NCBI GenBank assembly: GCA_964057225.1
Contig: OZ059900.1
Coordinates: 6,148,501-6,212,500, forward strand
DNA length: 64,000 bases
Origin: Auanema rhodensis
Taxonomy: Eukaryota; Nematoda; Chromadorea; Rhabditida; Rhabditidae
Reading direction: 5' to 3'
Made by a program: the position numbers and the translations under genes. A model generated the notes under the pieces. The model was not told the origin of the DNA and did not search any database. It was given only the letters and a program-made list of their open reading frames with translations. Below, piece by piece: positions 51,443 through 64,000 of the stretch (position 1 is the first letter of the stretch; the number at the start of each line of letters is the position of its first letter).

Positions 51443-54400
51443 TCGGATATACATGAGTGAATATGAAAAATTACTTGATGTAATAGTTTTAAACGAATTC
51501 AAAATAGGTTGTATATAATATTCAAGTTCATCAATCAAAGCTAGCAGTAGTACGTACATACTAATGAGAAATAAAAATGTTATTAGGATAGCAAGCACGA
51601 ATAGAAGTAGCGCCTGCAGCACTATTTGTCGACTACAAAAAAAATCAGTTTGAAGGGTGGAAGAACATTGGAGTGGAGAGCAAGTTTCAAACTTTATGGA
51701 AATGGGAAAAATAGACATGAAGAAACAAGCAACATCTATTGTGTCATATTTCCTATCATAATTTCTGAACCATATGAATAGATCACTGTGTTTTTCTTTT
51801 TTTTTGTATCTTCTTTCTCTTCTTCTTATTTTTCTCTACATTTTTTTAGCGTTCTTCGCATTTCCTCTCTTTCAACGCCTTTATTATGAGAGAAAAGACA
51901 GAAAAAATAGAATGTTTATGAAGAAACAAAAAAGGTGGAACACAAACCAAGTAGAAAGAACAAATGTTGATGCGTCATAAAAGAGAGAATCCTAGGTTAT
52001 TATTGTTTGAGCACATAAATATGCTCATTGATGCGGCAAATTTGAAAGTTAGAAATGTACTAAAGAATATGAAAGAATAACATTGAGCTCAGAAAAAAAG
52101 TTCGAAAATGAGGAAATTATTGAGAAGAAACGAAAACATGAATGAGGAAATATTAGCAAATAAATTCCTAATGAATTTCATTCGAAAGTTGTTCGCCAAG
52201 CTGATTATCTTTCAACTTGAATTAGCATTTGATTATTCCAATCCCAAGAAAGTTTTTTTCAATTCTGCGAACACAAGTCAATTGCATCATTGAATGATTT
52301 TTTTTGATGAACTTCAATTTGAGGACTATATAGTAATGGCCATTAAAGCTGAAGATATATACGTTTGTTTTCGAGAATGAGGAAAAGAAACTGATGTTTC
52401 ATCGTGTTATTCCTGACGTTCTGGAATTCGCTATTTATGCGTTAACTATACATATATTTTATTCAAATATATATATATATATAAGAAAATTTCTGAACTT
52501 ATATGATAAAGATGATTTGTTTTCAAATACAACTCTTCATTTATTACTCATATTCCTTAGTCTTCATTATTTCAGGTGGCATTCTATTGACCATATTACC
52601 ATAATGAGAATGTGCTTATGTAAACATACTAAGCTTAAAATCTGGCTGGAGGGCATTGAGTCATATATTTTGGACTAGACAAAAGATGCATAGCAGATAC
52701 AACTATCAGTTTTATTTCAAAACAGCTTGCTCAATACAAACTTCGTTGTATATATTTGATGTTTTGTTTATTTACGATTCTGTCACTATCATAGTTGAAC
52801 AATCCAAAAAAGAAGCTACAAAACTATCTTTTCGCGATATTTCGGATTATCGTAAATATTCAAATGATTATTTTGATAATAAAGGTTTTTGTTATGTTTT
52901 AACAGAATTATTTTTTAATTTTCTTATTTAGTTTTTCACTGTGTCTCGGCTTCACGATAATTTTCTGTTGCAGAAGAATGAATTTGAATGATGTCTAACA
53001 CAGAGCAACTGTGAACACTAGTAGGACACAGTTGGCAATAGCTAAACCAACAAGAACAAAGAAATATGAGTGGAATGTAGAACTTACAACCGACACATCA
53101 CTCGATGTTCTCGTCATGTCATACGATCTTGGAAAGTTCAACTAAAACTAATGAGCTCAACATTCAGACTCATTATCTTCCTCTTCTTGAGACATTAATA
53201 AATAACAATGAAATGACCAAAAACGAAAGAGTAAATTCAAGAAGCTTGCAGTAGTTAGGTATTGGATATTGTCTTCAACTTGTTTTATTTGAAAAAAGTT
53301 CAAAACAAGAACATGAACTAGGCTGATTAAATAACAGAACAAGACAATAGTTTTAACAAAATTTTCGAGTAAAACTATTAGTTTCGTTATGTCTCAGCAA
53401 TGAGTTATAGCTATTACTCATTAGGATCTATGCACTAGTTGAATGTTTGAGCAAGCTATCGATATAAGCTCTTTAGCCTAACTAACAATCTACATTCACT
53501 TTTCAGAATATACGTCCATTTTCAATTTGAATATTTATAATTTCATGAAATGATTTACAAATTCATGAAAAGTTAGTTAGATGGCGTTAATGAATATTCA
53601 CTGAAATCTCAGCAGAATGTCATCTTCCGACATGCAAAATACCCTTTTAGTTATAATTTTCAAAAATTTTCTTCTTATTTGGGGTTATTGCTTAAAACAT
53701 ATTGTGCAGCCCGTTAAAGTGAGATAGCTTTTGGTGGCAAAAGCATTCAATGTAAATAAGTAAGCAACAATAATAGTCCAAAATGCCAAAAAAAAGCAGA
53801 AGAAGCAGAAAAAGAGGTTTCTAACAAAATATCAATATAAGAACAGAGAGGTTCAATACATATGGAGCGGGTAAGTCAAGAACTTGGCAACCATATTACA
53901 TTTCTTTCTTGTCTCAACCACTTTAAAGTGTCGCATAAAGCTGAAGTTAAGCCAATCGTTTTTCAGCGAACAAAATGGATGTGAGTTTCGAACTAGTTTA
54001 AAAAAGCAGAAAGACATAAACGTTGTCCAGCGACAAAACTAAACTCACACCGTATGGAGGAATAAAAATATCTTTCGAATAGTTGATAAAATATACAAAA
54101 TTTCCGCTAAAATAAGTAAAATAAAATTAGAATGAAAAGAAAGTCAAAACTGCAGCATAAATATAAATATGATTATAAAGTTAGTCAACAATATTTTGAA
54201 ATTAATGAGTGATTTTAACAAATTTAAGACTATTTGATTGCTCATTTCAAGAGTATATAGTGGGAAAGAATAAAAAAAATCTTGAGTGAAAGGACGGACA
54301 TATGGCCACACAATAGATCTTAAGCTTTCTATATTTCTTTTCTAAGGCAAGTTTTCAACATCGTCTCATAAACATGTCTAAAGCACTCGTTCTATGAGCT

Positions 54401-57011
54401 GCTGTATGGCGATATTCATGACGATTAACTCTGTCTTTTCTTTGTTTTACGTATGTATGTGGTTTGCGCTTTTGTGCGCATAAAATGAAAAGCCATTTCA
54501 ATTTGAAAAAAGAGCAGATTGAAAATTGTTCAGACGTTATTCAATGAAATGAGCGTTTTGCAATGCTACCTAGCAATTTCATTGATTTAGTTATTGAATG
54601 GGCTTGAGGAAAGTTCAAAGAAGTCATAGTTGAAATATTGAATAATTTTTTTTGCTAAGCATCAAAAACAGATAGAAGTATATACAGCAGTTCAAATCAT
54701 TTTTGTTTCTGCTATTTTTCGATTACTTTTTCATCTCCTTTTTTCAATTCCATTAGAACTTCCTCAAATTATCTCCTACTGTTTGCTTTATTTTCAATTT
54801 TTTTAACTGCTCTATAGAATATTGAGTTTCAAAATTGAGTTTTAGCTGCAAATTTGCATTAAAAAACTAAATTCAGCAAAAACAGAGCAAATACTGTACT
54901 AAAGAGAATAAAAAAACTATATATAACTACTAATTGGATTGAAGACCTGACAATAAACTAAAAGCGTGCGTAATCGAAAAGATATATTATTTCATTCAGT
55001 TTTTAATAATCAAGTTTTGAAGAAACTATTTTTGTTTTTCATTTGCCTTTCTAAAAAGAAAAAAAGTTATCAAAACGAGCTCTGCCCCGCTACTGCTTCA
55101 CAAATAATGAATTCTTCATATTACTCTCACCAACTCAGTTTTTTTTTCAGACTTCCTCTTGTTTAAAAGAAAAAAACGCGTCCGGCTGGTACACATACAC
55201 ATTGAGATTGGGTGAGAGCATAGAAGAAAAAGCAAAATGCAAATTGAGGCAAAAAAAAAAGAAGAAAAAAATACAGATAAATTGAAGAAAACGATTACCT
55301 ATAATGAAATAAGTAAACTACGTTGTTTTTGAAATAATTGAAAATGAAACGAACACTTAGAAGTAAAAATATATAAATCTTATCGCGGAATTTTTCATTA
55401 TTCGAAAAGAAACAGTCATAATAGAACAGCATGACAGAGGAAGATTGTGATATGACAATCGAATAGACAGGTATATGAAGATGTGTATCATATTTATGAT
55501 TTCCTTTTCGTACATGAAAATACTGTCTTAAACTTCCCCACGAGGATTAAGCATTATTTTGAATAAATAAATGTTTTTTTTTCAAACGAGGATGAAAGAC
55601 GGAAAGAGATTGCCAGAATGAAAGCAAAAAAAGGAGAGATAGATAGATACAACGAAGAAACAAGAGATAAAGGCAAAAAGAGTGAAATAGAAAAGATTGA
55701 ACAAGATGTGAGAAATAATATGAAAAGATATCAGAAAATATTGCGTTTATTCATTATATTTGTAGGAGAATGAGAAGCAAATAGTTGTTGATAACAAATG
55801 AGAATGAAAAATAAATTGTAGTGATACTTGAGAAAAAAAATATAAACTATATATATAGTTTATAGATATTTTAGTTAAAAGGAATAAAAATATATTGTAA
55901 TTATACTCAAACGTTAATTGCCTTTTGGGGACATGAAAGGGCATGTCTAATAAGTAGCCAAAGGAAACAGGAGTGCATTTCGATAAGAATATGAGGTAGA
56001 ATGACAGCCTGAATATATGAGAAAGATATCTATAACAGAAAAGATACAAGTGAATTATTTCTAGACATCATCGGAAACTGAACGCGGAAAAAGAGATAGA
56101 AAGAAGAGGAAAAAGCAGAAAGAGACAACGAAACAAAAGCAAAGAAAAGAATATAAAGTAAAAAATAATACACAGAGACAAGCACCATAAATGCTGTGTA
56201 TAAAAGGTGTTGAATGTAAGATAAAATAAATTAGAATAGTAAAATGGATCTTTACAAATGAACCTCCCAACTGATTTTTTTTATAAAAGTCTTTACTGAG
56301 ATAGACATAGAAAAATGAAAGAAATCGAAAAAACGAAGACAAAGATGATGAGGCAATTGCAATAGCTTATAATTAAGAAGAAGTAACCGTAGTACTAATT
56401 AGGAAATGATCATCGCTTTTTACGACTGAATAACAGATGAGGTTTACTTCTGAACAAAAGACGCATATTCTGTTATTATTTTTTTCAAAGAATATAAATA
56501 CATTATGAAAATTGAAAAAAAAAAGAAAGAAAGAAATGGATGAAGTATGCAAACAAAACAACAAAAAGAAATTTTGTCAGATAATAAGCAGGTGCGAACA
56601 ATCTATATCAGTATCTGCCAGCTGTCATCAGGATATTAATAATCAACATTTGAATATACTAACGTAGCATGTATTGTCAAAAAGTTATAATTCGAACATA
56701 ATATACTAATAAAATTTAGAATACAATTTGAATAGTAAAAAAAATGAAAAAAATAATGCGTTTTCAATATGAAATAATTAATTTTGGCTAATGAAACCGA
56801 AAATTGCGTTTTGAAGAAGCAGATTCTGAACAATATGATGAAAAGAACAAAATTAGATTTCTTGAAACATAAAATTGCTTCACAATGAATGTTTCAATGG
56901 CAGAAAAGCAAAAAGTTAGCAAACGGTTGGTTGAGAAGGATGAGCTGGATAATATTTTGAAAGACTTGTTGAGCAAATTTTCTTGGCATTGCTGGTTTGT
57001 TTACTGATTAG

Positions 57012-57151
57012 GGCCAGATGTTTCAAATGCAGTAAGAGGCAATGACCAAGTGGCCTCTCATTTCACTCTTATTCCTCTCAGCTATCTACTAGACTATTCA
57101 CTTCGTAAATTTGATCTTCATGGCAAGCAAGCTGCTGCAATTTTGGCTCAG
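57012..57151 (+). CDS. Candidate isolated exon in gene-poor region
   Basis: A GC-richer stretch between an acceptor-like GATTAG and a donor-like CAG/GTAGTA is open for 46 codons. Its translation is of balanced composition (for example VRGNDQVASHFTLIPLSYLL, ending KQAAAILAQ), unlike the low-complexity frames around it. No partner exon or domain was recognised, so it is only a candidate. Confidence 0.2.
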
Positions 57152-60100
57152 GTAGTATAGAAAATTGAAGTAATAAAGAAAATTAAAAAATGTTTTATCG
57201 TCATAATATGGTTTAAATTTTTATTTCCATATTAAATTAAAATAGATTGACTTGGAGAGTTGTCATTACTTTTTGAACGACTAGTACGAATCAATCTTGA
57301 GACTTATTAAAAATTCCTGTCCAGTTTGACAAGATTTTCAGCCTACAACAAGAAGCCACGCTAATGTTTCCAACATGCGAGAAAGAAAAAACGAGAGGAA
57401 TTAGCAGTAAAAGTCGGTAAAAAAAAATAAATGCTACGAGCTCATAGATAAAAACGAGTAGAGCAGATTGACGTAGATGAAAAAAAATTACTAAAGTGCC
57501 TCAGTCTCTCAACAAAATTACAATAGCCAATGATGAAATCAATTAGCGATATTGTGCTGTGTAAGTAACAAGAGAGTTGAACCAACGTATTTGAGTATTG
57601 AAACATGAGAAGAAGCAGAAATGAAAACTGAAAGAAAGACAAAGAGAGCAAAGGAAGGAGATAGATATAGGGTAACAAAGTCTTAATACCAACCATGAGC
57701 ATTCATAAAGAAAGTGAAATAGATATAGATTTTGGTAACTTGTATATAGCATTTTTAACGCAGATTGGCCCGTCCGGAGCTGTCTGATGGCAGTGATGCC
57801 GTGGCTGAAATATGGCCGACGTAGCCGTATTTTCTCCTTCTCTCTTTCTCTTTGTCTCTTTTTCTCTCATTCTCTCGTATTCTTTTCATATTTTGTTTCA
57901 ACCACTATTTCTTTCTTTCGTTACCCTACTCTCGTCTTTTTTCTTTCTTGTCGGCGTTTTCCCTGTTGTCTGCTGAGAGGCGCGTTCAACCATCATGCTC
58001 ATCTCTGACCGATGTCCGAAAATCAAAGAAATGGACAGACACTGCCATACACATCTATGGAAAATATGCTTCAGATGTGTGTACGGGCGTCAGTGTATGT
58101 ATGTGTGCATACACAAATAGACATAGAAGATGCAGCTCCAAAAGAGTGTAGTAACTTTTGCATCAGCTGCAGGATGAAGAAGATGTTAGATAATCTGTCA
58201 GGATTCGCTGATGTTATTTTCTTTCATGGCTTTTAGCTAAATATGAAATGAGCAAAGCTGTTCAGATGCGCCTAATACAACCAGAGTTACAATCATATTG
58301 AGGAAGTAGAAAATATATTTTTATGTTGTAAATATAACAAAATAGTTATCAACACAGAGTAAAATGATAAAAAATACGGATTCATAGTGGGAACTCTTGT
58401 ACAAAAGCTGTTTAGCTTGTTTTGAATAATTGGATTTGAATATTCCGACTTTCCCTAAGTTGTTCTCTCATTTGACTGCAGACTCATTTTGTATTGGAAC
58501 AAAAAAAAAACTAAATTTTAGCAAAAGACTATCTCTTTCTGTCTGTCTTCTTTGAATGCTTTAGGTTTTTCAATTATTTTTTTCTTATTTTTTGAGGAGA
58601 ATTGAATGCGATGAAATATTGAGAGAGGCCATACAATATCATTTGGAATAACAAGAATTAATGATGATACATATCCTGTGTATGTGGCTGATGTTAAATG
58701 TGAAACACACACGCTCCAGTAACACGACACATATAATAGGAAAAGCTTGAAATCATTTATACAGCAGAAATTTAATTAATTCAAATGCTATGAGAAGATT
58801 TAAAATTGAATAGACGTAAATTAAAATCACGTAAGTTTTATTGAGGCTTTTTCAAGATCACCGGCTTATTTAGCAATTTCGCAGCTGTCTTAAAATCGCA
58901 ACATGGCCATATTGAAGAATTTTAGTCGTTGGTCAGTATGAAGATGAAAAGCAAGCGAAAGAATAATAAAAGAAGAGAGAGAGAGACATAGAGGAAAGAA
59001 AAAGGCTTCACATTCTTATATGAAGCTCAGAGTGGATATGAGTGATGAATGATAAATTGAATTAAAAAAATAATTCTGATATACCAGACAGGGATTACGT
59101 TTTCAACTTATTATTTTATTTTTCACAATAGATTATTATGTCTTCAGCATATTGTATATTGAAGCATCGTGGAAAATTATAGTAAAAGTTAAAACGAACA
59201 GAACAAACTTGTTTATTTTAGATTTCTCAAAAGAAAAAAAAAAGATTATTTTTTGTCGCATTTCTTCCCTTTTTGTCGGCATTTCATGAAGAAATGTTAA
59301 TAATTTATTGAATCTGCCTGTGAATTTTTTTTTCATCTAAATAAAACTCTGTAGATGATTTGGCAAATATGTCTCTCCCTTGCTCTTGTCTATTAAGTCT
59401 TGAAGAAAATAAATAAATATATATATAAACGGACACTGCAACGAACTGGCACGTAAATGGAATATTTCATATATGTTTTTCGTGTGTCATTTTCTGGCTA
59501 GATGGCTTAGTCAGGCATTCAAGTATCCAACTCTTCAAAATCTTTGACCACTTTGCATCAGCTCGATGTCTAGCCTAGCCGATCAAACGTGTGAATTGAG
59601 CAAAAGTTTTCCTTGAAATGCAGGCCACTGCTGTGTTGTCGTTGTTTGCAGCAACACCATCATTATCAACATACACTCCAATCGTCAGGCACAGCCATTG
59701 CAAACTAAACTCAACAACTCGTGGCACTATATTGCTTTGCGTGTGATAGCCTCAAGCAATTATGTTGCTTGACCCAATGAAAGTTGTCAAAAAAAGGTCA
59801 CGGGGGATATATTTGTAAATAATGGGCTATTTTCTTGATTACTAGACAGTTAGAAGTATGTGATCTGGTGGTAAATATTCCTCATAGAGAAATGCAATTA
59901 AAAATTCCAATAAAGTATTTGCAATGGCTGAAAGTTTTTTTTTCAAAATGATCATTAGCTATAGCATAGTTGCGATTTTCAGCTCTATTCAAAAAAAGAT
60001 TCAAAAATCAGTTTTTTTGTTTCTTATACTAGGAATTCAGTGTCAGATTCCAATAAACCTTGAAAATGACTATTTTAAACTAACAGTAAATAAAATGGAT

Positions 60101-62727
60101 CCAGAAAATGAGGAAGTTTAAAAAAAAGGAAACAAGATCTATTTTTGAATTTAAAAGATATAGCCGATACGATTATGGTAGTTATAATGTTATTCACGCT
60201 TCCAGCTTAAGCTAAGGTATTCATAAAGACAAATTATATATTAACATTCAGTTTTTGAAGTTCGCTTTCAAATGATTTGGGTAAATCCCTTCACATCTAT
60301 GACTGCTTCATCTTTCGCTTCTGTTTCTTAATGAAAACTTTAATGATTCACGTAAAACGGAAAAAAGGTCATGCATGAGAAAAAAGCAAAACGAACGAAT
60401 TGAAAAGTAGACAGAAAGGACATGCTCTCTCGTGATGTCCACTTGGATATGCATCAAGCTGTATATGAGCCATTTAGAGGAATAAACAGATAAGAGAAAT
60501 TATATTCATGTGTTTGTGAGGTTGAAAGTCAAATATTACTCGTAATCTCATCAAAGTTATATATTCACTTAGCTTTAAATAGATTTGTGAATTATATCCA
60601 TATTTATATATAATTTTCTCCATATGTTGCATATCTTGAAGACGTACGCTTTTTATCTCTAGCACTCTCTTGCATCATTCTGCGTTCAGCCGCTTGTCTG
60701 ACAAAAAAGATGCAACACCGTGACGGGAATTAAATGTCGCCCTTAGCGATAATTATTCATTTTGTCAAAAGAAAAAAGCAAAGATATTGAAATATCTTTT
60801 GAAACATTCATTGTATATAAAATATGAATAGACGGCTATTATAATTAATTAGTCAATGAGAAATAGTATAATAAAGGAAAGAGCTCAGATGATGGTAGAA
60901 ACAGATAGATAGTGCATGCTTTGAGAGGAAGAATGTAGTAGAAGAAAAGAGATAGTTGTAACAGAGGATGGACACTGAGAATATCAAAGTATGAAAGAGC
61001 AATAACGGATGCATATGGTGGAAATTGCTGGAAAGTTAAACATAATTACATAACGAGGCATGCTAAACACATAATGACATTGGCAAAAAAACGTGGAAGA
61101 ATGAGAATAGCTGAATGGCAATAGTTTTTTTTCTTAGCAGATTAGTAATAGAACAGTTAATATTCAATTTAACGTTTGCAAAGGTTAGTCTCTGCTGTTG
61201 AATTCTGGCAGTCTGAAGGTCTATGACTACATCACGACCCTGCTAAAGAAAGAGTAGAAACAGAAGACGACGGACTAAGGGAATGATGGAGAAAACGATA
61301 GAACGAGAGAGAGGAACAGAGCATGTGTTTCGGTTGAGCCAAGCGAAGCTGGCAACTACCAAGACAAGAAGGACAGCCGGCTTCTTAGCTTTGGCTTGAA
61401 GAAAATGAGAAATATTTTTAAAACTCGAGAGAGCTTAGAGATATGTGATGTAGCAGGCAGATTTGGGAGTGCAGCAGGCAGCTTGCTTGCCATTGGCGAA
61501 GTAAATCGCTTGCTCTTCCTCCTCCCATCCTCACCCTTTATTCCATTCTTATTCTATCTCTTTTCTCGTCTCTTCAATCACTTTGATCTCTCTTCCGTTT
61601 TCTCTCTATCCCTCTGCACATCTCAATTTTGCTTCCTCATCTTCATTCTTTTTCTCTGCTGAACTCTCTTCGTCTTCCAGTTTCAAACCAAGCTGACTAG
61701 TCCTACTCAGAATGTGATCGATTTTCCTTTGGTTGAAAGTGAGAAAGATCTGAGGGAAGGAATTGAAGAGAATGAATTGTAAGAGGAGATGAGGCAGATG
61801 TATTCGACGAAAGCACTTGCTTGCACATGTCACCTCGAAGAGACAGATAGAGACACAGATATATAATAAGAGAACAGGAGAGCAATGCAATAAAAGAGAG
61901 AGTAACAGAGCAATAGAGTAGAAGATGGATGGAAAAATCAGGCCGCGCACTGAATTCTGGATACAGCTAAATAAGTCGATAGGAATACGTAACAGAAAGA
62001 TAGTTCTTTCAACGGCACTTCGAAAGTTATATATGCATTTTTGCTAGTTGTGCATATGTGACTGCAACGTTTGCAACTTTTAAAGAAAAACTGATTTTTT
62101 GATTTCAATCTCAAACGTTAAACAAAAAAATAAGCATTAAACGAAAATAAGCAGCGGCAAGTAGGAGCCGTATAGAGCAAGAAAGAGACAAATGTTATCA
62201 TTTGTAAGTTGTAACTTCATATTTTCATCGGATTGCTTTCATCTTGTACGATGTACAATTTCTCTCTTTCACATTTTCCTATATCGTCTATTCTCTTCAT
62301 ATCTCACTCTTCGTATACATTCAGATTGTCTTGCTCTTGTGTTTCAGTCCCATATCAATTTTCGAAAATTGTACTTAATAAGTACTAAACAAAACAATAG
62401 AAAATTTTGATTTCTTAATATTTGATTACAACTATAGATGCTACATTCGAAAATTTTCGATATAGAAAATAAAATCAAAAATATAAAGTTATAATTCAAA
62501 AATGAAATAGACATACGATAGCAATAAAAACAGTCATGCGCAAAGCTATAAATGTAATTTTTAAGCTTGAAAATAACTTAAATTTTAATTTTCAGATGAA
62601 AATGAGAGATATAATAATATTGCTCTATTTCAATAACTATAGTTATTGAGATATAGAAAACTATTAAAGAGATGATTGGATAGAACTGCAATCAAATGAA
62701 AATACTTTTACTATACTTTTAGTTCAA

Positions 62728-62743
62728 TATATATATATATATA
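62728..62743. repeat. Short (TA)n run
   Basis: TA dinucleotide run in the gene-poor right end of the window. Confidence 0.7.
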
Positions 62744-64000
62744 TGTAAGCAAAATGATAATTAGAAAAAGAGTTATAGAGATAAAAGGAAAATCGAATAT
62801 ATTTCAATTGTTTCCTTCAAATCTATCTTTCTCTTCTTGTTGTCTTGTTCTCTCTTTGTATTTCGTATTTTTCTCTTTCTCTCATACTCATTCTAACCTT
62901 TTTTCAATTTATTTCCCTGTCCTTTTATTCTATTTAACAGTTCATGATGTTTGTGTAAAACCTTTCATTTTCTTTTATTATTATTGGTTCTAGTACTCTT
63001 ATTGTCTCTACATCAAGTACGAACATAATTTCTTTCCTTTCTCGCACTCTCTCATCTTTGGTTTTGAAATAGAAGATCACAACTTTCTGCCTCTTTATAA
63101 CCCATCTTTAAAAATTTTTCTTTTACTCGTTCTCTTTGTTCAAATGTTTCATTTTTACAAGCGTTGTCTTATAAGAGCTGTCGGCTTGTCTACGATCTGT
63201 GAAGATCTGACAAGCAGCAAATTTCCTAACACTCATGGGAACACTTTACTATTGTTTTAACTATTCAGCTTCATTCATGCTCTCTCAGTCATCTCTATTA
63301 TAACTGTACTATCTAATTTTCTTCTTCTTTCTCTAGACTACTATACATATAACATGAATATATTATATAAATATATATATAGTACTGTTTTTTTCTTGAA
63401 TCCCTGTCTCTCTCTTCTGCTACTACGAATGTAACTGCCATACAACAACTTCCATATTATTATGCAAGCCGGAAGCGTAGACTAGAATGCTTACATGGCT
63501 CTTTAGTCCAGCAATGACCGGCATAGAAGTTGACACCGTCGTTGTTGTCACCATATTTCAATGCTTTTTTGATTCTCTAGCGTAATATGCTCAAAGAGCA
63601 GATAAGCATTTAGTGTCAGCTAGCGTAGTTTTTACAATTTTTGAATATGCACATTCATTCAAATCAAAAATATTGTTCCTTTTCTTTAGTTTCACTTTAA
63701 TTCTAAAACCAAAATAAAAATTTCTAGAATATTTGCCATAATACTGATTGTTACTTGATTTGAAAATAAACTAAATAGATATTGTTAACATTTGACAGGA
63801 TTAATTCTCTCACTTTGGCGGCTCTTTTTCATTCAAATACCAAAATTGGCCTTTTTTTGTGAATAAACCTGATAATGGACTATAATTCAGTTAAAAATTA
63901 AGCACACTGCCAGGAGTATTGCTTTCGTATCGTTGAAAAGGTAAGAAACTTCTGCTCAGCATATAAAATCGTAATGATATTTTTTCACGCTGAACGCAGA

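Larger units (their letters stand above)
47819..64000. other. Sixteen kilobases without a convincing gene
   Basis: AT-rich DNA with long purine or pyrimidine tracts, simple repeats and scattered GC-richer islands (about 49400-49640, 50200-50300, 57010-57150, 57765-58160, 59600-59780, 61180-61520, 63180-63610). No known protein domain was recognised. Open frames are mostly low-complexity F/S/L-rich translations of pyrimidine tracts. It could be the regulatory upstream DNA of the innexin, or long introns of a gene that extends beyond the right edge. Confidence 0.5.

Noticed and set aside
51428-51718. ATG-initiated minus-strand frame with a hydrophobic helix
   Set aside because: It runs into a TA repeat, another frame through the same DNA is equally open after a TTTGTAG acceptor-like site, and no homology is recognised.
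57787-58151. Open frames in the GC-richer block as a protein gene
   Set aside because: The two overlapping frames are mostly F/S/L translations of a TCTCT-rich tract and no splice partner was found.

Overview
The window is AT-rich eukaryotic (animal) DNA. Genes are split by short introns with GT...AG borders and T-rich 3' splice sites ending in CAG or TAG. The innexin gene places it among protostome invertebrates. Its close-set exons and the wording around its YYQWVPF motif suggest a nematode, but the species cannot be named from sequence alone. Four gene models were rebuilt exon by exon with every splice phase closing: an SLC17-type transporter, an RNFT-type RING ligase, a four-helix membrane protein and the innexin.

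Layout. 1-1970: no gene, purine-rich low-complexity DNA. 1971-7264 (-): 12-exon SLC17-like MFS transporter, 459 aa. 7265-12288: no gene, with a diverged inverted repeat near 9.06-10.12 kb. 12289-13895 (+): RNFT1/2-like membrane RING E3 ligase, 288 aa. 16524-17884 (+): unrecognised four-helix membrane protein, 323 aa. 18023-33358: a 15.3 kb satellite locus. 34156-36196 (+): two tandem paralogous coiled-coil genes of unknown function. 36.61-39.24 kb: a large near-perfect inverted repeat with tRNA-like modules in both arms. 39889-40552 (-): a small retropepsin-like aspartic protease gene. 41387-41602 (-): an orphan possible exon. 41847-43035 (-): an unrecognised membrane protein. 45049-47818 (-): complete 10-exon innexin, 384 aa. 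47819-64000: 16 kb with no convincing gene, mostly purine or pyrimidine tracts and simple repeats with a few GC-richer islands.

The most unusual object is the satellite. Two tandem arrays, one of about 95 units and one of about 52 units, meet head to head. Both have a period of exactly 104 bp with no net insertion or deletion over their whole length. The arrays look unrelated at first, but when one is reverse-complemented the units align without gaps at about 59% identity. A 13-bp core (GAACCATCTCGTC) is identical between the consensus units. The left edge, the right edge and the central inversion all lie at copies of this core. That pattern suggests a protein-binding or recombination site around which the locus was built, comparable in logic to the CENP-B box of primate alpha satellite.

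The genes do not form an obvious pathway. They are separate housekeeping-type membrane genes (transporter, ubiquitin ligase, gap-junction channel) mixed with lineage-specific genes around a large satellite.
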